The notes beneath the pieces were generated by a model, which ran no database searches, was not told the origin of the DNA, and saw nothing but the letters and a program-made list of their open reading frames with translations. 27,603 nucleotides of DNA from Spirochaetia bacterium (lineage in GTDB: Bacteria > Spirochaetota > Spirochaetia > Sphaerochaetales > Sphaerochaetaceae). Both the position numbers and the translations under genes were made by a program. Shown piece by piece: positions 23,321 to 27,603 of the stretch (the stretch's first letter is position 1; each line of letters starts with the position of its first letter). The stretch lies in assembly GCA_900769955.1 (NCBI GenBank), contig CAAGIP010000054.1:1-27603 (forward strand), in the 5' to 3' direction.

Positions 23321-23586
23321 GTGGAAGCCTCAAAACGGTTTCTGAAGAGCTCCTTCATCGCATCGAGCAGTGCCTGTTCATCATCGCCGGTGCACTCACA
23401 CTTCAGCTTTGTCCTGAATGTAGCGCCGAGTGTTATGATGCCCATGATCGATTTGCCGTTTACCCTCATGTCATCCTTAATGAAGAAGATGTCCGAGCTG
23501 AAGCGGGCTGCCGTCTTCACGATCTGCCCCGCGGGCCTTGTGTGTATTCCGGCCCTGTTTTCCACTGTGAGTTCATCCGATACCAT
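23317..23586 (-). CDS. ptsH: Phosphocarrier protein HPr
   Basis: 89 residues. His15, the site phosphorylated by enzyme I, is in RAGIHTRPAG (HTRPA rather than the commoner HARPA). Ser46, the target of HPr kinase, is in NGKSIMGIITLGA, so both regulatory sites are intact. AAAGGAG lies 6 nt before the ATG, and the gene starts 3 nt after the hprK stop. No enzyme I or PTS permease gene is in the window; together with hprK this suggests that Ser46 phosphorylation is the main function in this organism, as proposed for other spirochaetes with incomplete PTS. That is inference from context. Confidence 0.95.
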   Translation of the reverse strand: MVSDELTVENRAGIHTRPAGQIVKTAARFSSDIFFIKDDMRVNGKSIMGIITLGATFRTKLKCECTGDDEQALLDAMKELFRNRFEAST

Positions 23587-23589
23587 CCA

Positions 23590-24561
23590 TCACTCCTTTG
23601 CCGTGAAGAGCTCCTGCACTGATTCTCCCTCAAGATAGTCAAGCACGCTCCTGTCAAAATCCTTCTCGCTGTAAAGCCCGTTTTTCTTCAGTCTCTCAAG
23701 TCTGGCTGCGGTCTCGATGAGAATGGGAACGTTCCTTCCCGGACGTACCGGGATCTCTATCTTCGGTATTTTTATTCCCAGATATTCCGCTTCCAGCATC
23801 CCTCCTATGCGGTCATAGTTCTTCCCGCTGTCCCACTGACTGAGAGAGACGTTGAGCTGGACCTGCTTTTTTTCCCTGATCGCACCGATTCCGTACATCG
23901 TAGCCACGTTGATGATTCCGATCCCCCTGATTTCCATGTGGTGGGCAAGGGCAGGGTTTGCCCCTGTTCCGATGAGAAGCGTTCCTGAGATGTTCTTGAG
24001 CCTTACAGTATCATCGCTTACAAGCCTGTGACCGCGCTCTATGAGTTCAAGTGCGGTTTCACTCTTTCCGATACCGGCATCACCCGTGATGAGCACACCC
24101 ACGCCGAATACTTCGGTAAGAACCGCATGAATTGTCTCGCTTTTTGCAAACACCTCATCGAGCACCACATAGCACATGCGTGAGAAATCGGAGCTGTCAA
24201 GCTCCGTGGCAAGAACCGCAACCTCATGCTCGTCCGCAAGGGCCATGATGTAAGGATCAAGGGATGATGCCTTGGTGAAAATGCAGCATGGAATGTCCGA
24301 GGAGAAAAGCCTTTCGAGAGTGTCCTTCCTGCCTTCCTCAAGCATGTCCTTTATATATGCCTGCTCGCCTTTTCCGAAGAGCTGGATCGTGCTGGAATTG
24401 AAGTTCCTGAAGTACCCTGAAAGTGGGAGCCCGGGACGTGAGAGCAGGGGTGTCCTGATAACACGGGAGAGCCCGGACCTTCCTGCAAGCACACGGAGCT
24501 TAAGCACACCGTTGTCCTTCAGGTCGATGTCAAGGAGATCAAGTACCGTAAAGTCTTTCAT
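23590..24561 (-). CDS. hprK: HPr kinase/phosphorylase
   Basis: Bifunctional enzyme that phosphorylates HPr on Ser46 with ATP or pyrophosphate and removes it with phosphate, acting as a metabolic sensor. About 323 residues. The N-terminal domain (1-130) is followed by Walker A GDAGIGKS, the SDDTVRL segment, and the family signature EIRGIGIINVATMYG. Two start codons compete: the ATG at 24570 (MKPMKD) lies within the predicted -10 TACAAT, so the second at 24561 (MKDFTVLDLLDID) is chosen; it is 7 nt from the -10 with no ribosome site and is probably leaderless. First gene of the hprK-HPr-LexA-like-holA unit, divergent from trkA. Confidence 0.95.
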   Translation of the reverse strand: MKDFTVLDLLDIDLKDNGVLKLRVLAGRSGLSRVIRTPLLSRPGLPLSGYFRNFNSSTIQLFGKGEQAYIKDMLEEGRKDTLERLFSSDIPCCIFTKASSLDPYIMALADEHEVAVLATELDSSDFSRMCYVVLDEVFAKSETIHAVLTEVFGVGVLITGDAGIGKSETALELIERGHRLVSDDTVRLKNISGTLLIGTGANPALAHHMEIRGIGIINVATMYGIGAIREKKQVQLNVSLSQWDSGKNYDRIGGMLEAEYLGIKIPKIEIPVRPGRNVPILIETAARLERLKKNGLYSEKDFDRSVLDYLEGESVQELFTAKE

Positions 24562-24568
24562 GGGTTTC

Positions 24569-24597
24569 ATTGTAGCATGATAAGCCTGTTAATACAA
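24569..24597 (-). promoter_or_regulatory. Promoter of hprK operon, probably leaderless
   Basis: Minus strand TTGTAT (24592-24597), 17-nt spacer, TACAAT (24569-24574), GAAACCC and the ATG at 24561. The 7 nt before the ATG are almost the same as those before malQ (TGAAACC). Confidence 0.7.
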
Positions 24598-24614
24598 AGA
24601 GACAGGATTGGCAT

Positions 24615-24642
24615 TTGACGATACGGCTTTTTCCGCTATAAT
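24615..24642 (+). promoter_or_regulatory. Promoter of trkA-trkH, probably leaderless
   Basis: TTGACG (24615-24620), 16-nt spacer, perfect TATAAT (24637-24642), then 8 nt to the trkA ATG with no Shine-Dalgarno sequence. Confidence 0.78.
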
Positions 24643-24650
24643 CGCAGAAT

Positions 24651-26015
24651 ATGAAGGTTATTATTATCGGTGCGGGCAGGAGAGGCCTCAGGCTCGCAAG
24701 ACATCTGATTGAAGAGAAAGCCGCCGTTACCTTTCTCGACATATCCGGCGACAGGTGCCAGAGCGCCCTTGCCAAGCTTGACTGCATGGCAGTCTGCGGT
24801 TCGGCAACAAACATTGAAAGACTGATCGAGGCCGGAGTGGAGGAAGCTGATACGGTCATAGCCGTCACAGACTCCGACGAGGTGAATCTGGTGAGCTGCG
24901 GTCTTGTCACGGCAAGTTTTCCCAACGTTACCAAGACAGTGGCAGCGATAAGGTCAATCTCATATCTTTCAGAGGATGAGGGCGGAAAGAGCCTTCCCGT
25001 ACTTGGAATTTCAGATATAGTAAACCCTGACAGTGAAGCGGCAAGAAGAATCCTGGATGTCGTGAGAAGCGGCCTTTACTACGATACGATAACGTTCCCG
25101 GACACTAACTTCCTTCTGTTTACCATTCATGTTTCAAAAAGAAGCCCTTTTGCAAACCTTTCACTGATCGAGTTCCGTTCCAGATTCACGGGAAACGTGG
25201 TCGTGACAGGAATATCCAGAAAAGGTAAGGTAATACTTCCTTCCGGTGATACGGTCCTCCGTCCGGGAGATGACATTGCAGTCATCTGCGACAGTGATGA
25301 TACCCTTGCGCTTTTCGATCTTGGAGGAAAGTCAAGCAGACCGAAGGAATCTGAGAGGACAATTCTGGTCGGAGCGACAAAGGTTACCCGTGCACTGCTT
25401 ACAAGGTTCTCACCGAAGGAGCGCAGTGTATCAACACTGATAGAAAGGGACCCGCTGGTTGCGGATGAATTCTCAAAGCTCTTTCCCGACGTGCTTGTCA
25501 TAAACGGCTCCATAACAGATGAGTCGCTCTGGGAGGATGAGGCGCTTGAGGACAGCGACGTGCTCATCAGCCTGACAGAGAATGATGAGCTTAACATCAT
25601 CACCGCATCTTACGCCAAGAAGCTTGGCGTTGACCGCTCGATCGCGCTTATCAAGACAAATCCGAACTACATCTCCCTTGCCAGACAGTTTGACATCGAT
25701 GCCCCGATATCGACGACGGAAGCAACCGTTGACACTATAGTCAAACATCTGAGAAGCGGCATGATAATGAGTCTTCATACCCTTTTCGACGGCAAGCTTG
25801 AGGTATATGAGTACTCTGTAAGCAGTAATTTCCGCCATATCGGCAAGGCTCTTAAGGAAGTGCACCTCCGCGGACTTGCCATCATCGCCGGTGTAAAGCG
25901 CCCCGGAGCGGATGCCTTCGTTCCGGGAGGCAACTACGTGTTCACACAGGGAGACACTGTTCTGATCTGCTGCCTCCACAGCAACAGTTCCTTTGTTCAG
26001 GAGCTGTTCAGATGA
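24651..26015 (+). CDS. trkA: Trk potassium uptake regulatory subunit TrkA
   Basis: Cytoplasmic gating ring subunit that binds NAD(H) or nucleotides and controls the TrkH channel. 454 residues with two RCK repeats. The first begins MKVIIIGAGRRGLRLARHLI, a Rossmann GxGxxG motif with acidic end VTFLDIS; the second begins TILVGATKVTRALLTRF. RCK-C domains follow each (about 140-220 and 370-454), the latter with HLRGLAIIAGVKRPGADAFVPGG. The ATG follows a strong promoter by 8 nt with no ribosome site. The stop overlaps the trkH start by 4 nt (ATGA). Confidence 0.95.
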   Translation: MKVIIIGAGRRGLRLARHLIEEKAAVTFLDISGDRCQSALAKLDCMAVCGSATNIERLIEAGVEEADTVIAVTDSDEVNLVSCGLVTASFPNVTKTVAAIRSISYLSEDEGGKSLPVLGISDIVNPDSEAARRILDVVRSGLYYDTITFPDTNFLLFTIHVSKRSPFANLSLIEFRSRFTGNVVVTGISRKGKVILPSGDTVLRPGDDIAVICDSDDTLALFDLGGKSSRPKESERTILVGATKVTRALLTRFSPKERSVSTLIERDPLVADEFSKLFPDVLVINGSITDESLWEDEALEDSDVLISLTENDELNIITASYAKKLGVDRSIALIKTNPNYISLARQFDIDAPISTTEATVDTIVKHLRSGMIMSLHTLFDGKLEVYEYSVSSNFRHIGKALKEVHLRGLAIIAGVKRPGADAFVPGGNYVFTQGDTVLICCLHSNSSFVQELFR

Positions 26016-27466
26016 ACGTAAAGTCCGTCATAAAGCTCCTCTGCTTCATACAGCTCTTCATCGCGCTGTTAATGGTAGTCCCCCTTATCCTTGCTTTTGT
26101 TTACGGTGAAACTCTGGCCATCAGGGCCTTTTCCTTCACGATAGCATTGATGGTCGCGGTACATTCACTCGTACTTCTGTTTCTCAGAAAGGAGCCTATC
26201 AGGATAAAGGCAAAGGACAGCTATCTCTTCGTTACCCTTACCTGGGTCATAGCGACTGCGTTCGGAGCGCTTCCGCTTTATCTTACGAAGACCTTCGACA
26301 CTTATTCCGCATCTTATTTCGAGATAATGTCAGGCTTCACGACTACAGGTGCGACTGCACTTGTTTCAATTGAGGATCAGCTTAAGTCCATCCTGTTCTG
26401 GCGCGGCATGACGAACTGGCTCGGGGGCATGGGTATTGTCGTACTCTTTGTCGCGATCCTTCCTTTCATGGGCGTCAGGGGCGCGAACCTGGTAAGTGCC
26501 GAGTCTGTAGGTCCTACCAAAGACAAGCTCACGCCGCAGATACAGCACACTGCAATGATACTCTGGGGTATATATGTGGGCTTTTCCGTGCTTGAGGTTC
26601 TTTTCCTGCTTCTCGGTAAGCTCTCTCTCTTTGATGCGGTGACCGTAACCTTCGGTACCATGGGAGCTGCGGGCTTTTCCGCAAAGAACAATTCAATAGG
26701 CGGCTATAACTCCGCATATGTGGATGTCGTATGTATCGTCTTCATGACAATAGCCGGAATGAACTTCGCGCTCTTCTTCAAGGCCATTCAGGGCAGGATC
26801 GATAAGGTGCTGAAGGATGTGGAATTCAGGGTATATATGTCCCTCATCGCGCTATTCTCACTTGTCGGGGCTGTAAGCCTGGTGCTGAACCATGTCTATC
26901 CCGATTTCCTGACTTCCCTGAGGTATTCGGCCTTCCATGTCATATCAGTGCTCACGACGACAGGATTTGCTACCACCGATTACACTGCCTGGCCCGTATT
27001 CAACCAGATGCTTCTCTTCCTGCTCTTCTTTGTCGGAGGCTGCGCAGGCTCAGCCGGAGGCGGCATGAAGGTCGTCAGAATCTCAACACTCATCGCACTT
27101 GCCAAAAATACCATCAGAAAGCGCCTCCATCCCAGGGCCGTGGTTCAGACCAGACTCGGTGCCGATATAATCGCGCAGGACACGACCCTTTCAATTGCAG
27201 GCTTCATCGGGGCATATATGCTGACGGGCCTTGTTGGTGCCCTGATTATCTCGACAAGCGGCAGATCTCTCGAAACGTGTCTTTCCTCCGCATTTCTTTT
27301 CATAGGAAACATCGGTATCGGACTTGGGGATGCAAGTCCCAGCGGAAACTTCTCGATCTTCTCTCCCGCACTTCAGTGGGTTGCATCGTTCCTGATGCTT
27401 GTGGGAAGGCTGGAGCTCTTTACCGTATACGCGCTTTTTTCCAGATCATTCTGGAAAAAGGGTTGA
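26012..27466 (+). CDS. trkH: Trk potassium uptake membrane subunit TrkH
   Basis: Potassium-conducting membrane subunit, 484 residues with about 10-12 hydrophobic segments. The four pore-loop filters are recognisable: MSGFTTTGATAL, FGTMGAAGFS, LTTTGFATTDY and FIGNIGIGLGD, with GGCAGSAGGGMKVVRI after the third, a conserved TrkH/KtrB loop. The start overlaps the trkA stop, so a stoichiometric complex is translated from one message. A terminator follows. Confidence 0.95.
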   Translation: MNVKSVIKLLCFIQLFIALLMVVPLILAFVYGETLAIRAFSFTIALMVAVHSLVLLFLRKEPIRIKAKDSYLFVTLTWVIATAFGALPLYLTKTFDTYSASYFEIMSGFTTTGATALVSIEDQLKSILFWRGMTNWLGGMGIVVLFVAILPFMGVRGANLVSAESVGPTKDKLTPQIQHTAMILWGIYVGFSVLEVLFLLLGKLSLFDAVTVTFGTMGAAGFSAKNNSIGGYNSAYVDVVCIVFMTIAGMNFALFFKAIQGRIDKVLKDVEFRVYMSLIALFSLVGAVSLVLNHVYPDFLTSLRYSAFHVISVLTTTGFATTDYTAWPVFNQMLLFLLFFVGGCAGSAGGGMKVVRISTLIALAKNTIRKRLHPRAVVQTRLGADIIAQDTTLSIAGFIGAYMLTGLVGALIISTSGRSLETCLSSAFLFIGNIGIGLGDASPSGNFSIFSPALQWVASFLMLVGRLELFTVYALFSRSFWKKG

Positions 27467-27475
27467 AATCCCATG

Positions 27476-27514
27476 AAGCTCTGACGGATTTATTCCTTCA
27501 GGGCTTGTTTTTTT
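27476..27514 (+). terminator. Rho-independent terminator of trkA-trkH
   Basis: AAGCTCTGA (27476-27484) pairs with TCAGGGCTT (27498-27506), 9 pairs with one G-U, loop of 13, then TG and seven T. Confidence 0.75.
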
Positions 27515-27603
27515 ACTTGTTCCAACTTTGTACATTCAACATTTATGGTAGAAGTTCTGATTAATGTCAGAAGTTCACTTGTGACATCGTCCAAATCTGC
27601 GAA
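27490..27603 (-). CDS. 3' end of an unidentified gene, cut by the window edge
   Basis: Thirty-seven codons open to the edge and ending in TAA at 27490-27492. The peptide begins FADLDDVTSELLTLIRTSTI and ends KLEQVKKQALKE. It looks helical and hydrophilic and no family is recognised. It overlaps the trkH terminator on the opposite strand, so it may be fortuitous. Confidence 0.3.
   Translation of the reverse strand, partial: FADLDDVTSELLTLIRTSTINVECTKLEQVKKQALKE

Noticed and set aside
27277..27564. 95-codon plus-strand frame over the end of trkH
   Set aside because: It is a shadow of trkH in another frame running through its terminator.

Overview
The window is ordinary chromosomal DNA of a bacterium with roughly even base composition, most likely a gut-type spirochaete (Treponematales/Sphaerochaetales). 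This rests on gene content rather than a phylogeny: adjacent carD-ispD-ispF, an hprK-HPr regulatory pair with no PTS permease or enzyme I nearby, thyX, lipoprotein and soluble amino-acid-binding paralogues, and a UgpC/MsmK-type sugar ATPase standing alone. No rRNA, tRNA, CRISPR array or intact mobile element was seen.

Layout. 1-3005 (minus): MATE exporter, then a binding lipoprotein, a strong terminator, and a second soluble binding protein. 3108-4406 (plus): aspartate kinase. 4538-5632 (minus): sugar ABC ATPase; divergent TetR regulator with a perfect palindrome at its start. 6375-7709 (minus): CNNM/CorC-type transporter. 8076-8783 (plus): KaiC/RecA-like ATPase behind a palindrome-bearing promoter. 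8834-10591 (minus): carD-ispD-ispF operon. 10783-14678 (plus): malQ-rsmE-thyX-pectinesterase, tightly packed. 14630-15972: a decayed patch with a ROK fragment, a small 5' gene remnant and a frameshifted M24 peptidase. 15980-18059: MFS transporter facing a CmpB-like membrane protein. 18097-18670: truncated AraC regulator and a possible IS200/IS605 scar. 18671-21723: radical SAM protein of the spore-photoproduct-lyase type divergent from uvrC. 21673-24561 (minus): hprK-HPr-LexA-like-holA. 24651-27466 (plus): trkA-trkH potassium uptake. The last 114 bases hold the 3' end of an unidentified minus-strand gene.

Most interesting points. (1) Five transcription units (carD, malQ, uvrC, hprK, trkA) have a -10 hexamer only 6-8 nt before the ATG and no Shine-Dalgarno sequence, so their mRNAs are probably leaderless, whereas genes inside operons have normal ribosome binding sites. 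(2) The LexA-like protein in the hprK-HPr operon keeps the catalytic serine but has Arg in place of the catalytic lysine and lacks the Ala-Gly cleavage site; it looks like a non-cleavable LexA derivative tied to carbon/energy sensing. (3) A spore-photoproduct-lyase-like enzyme shares a promoter region with uvrC in an organism not expected to sporulate.
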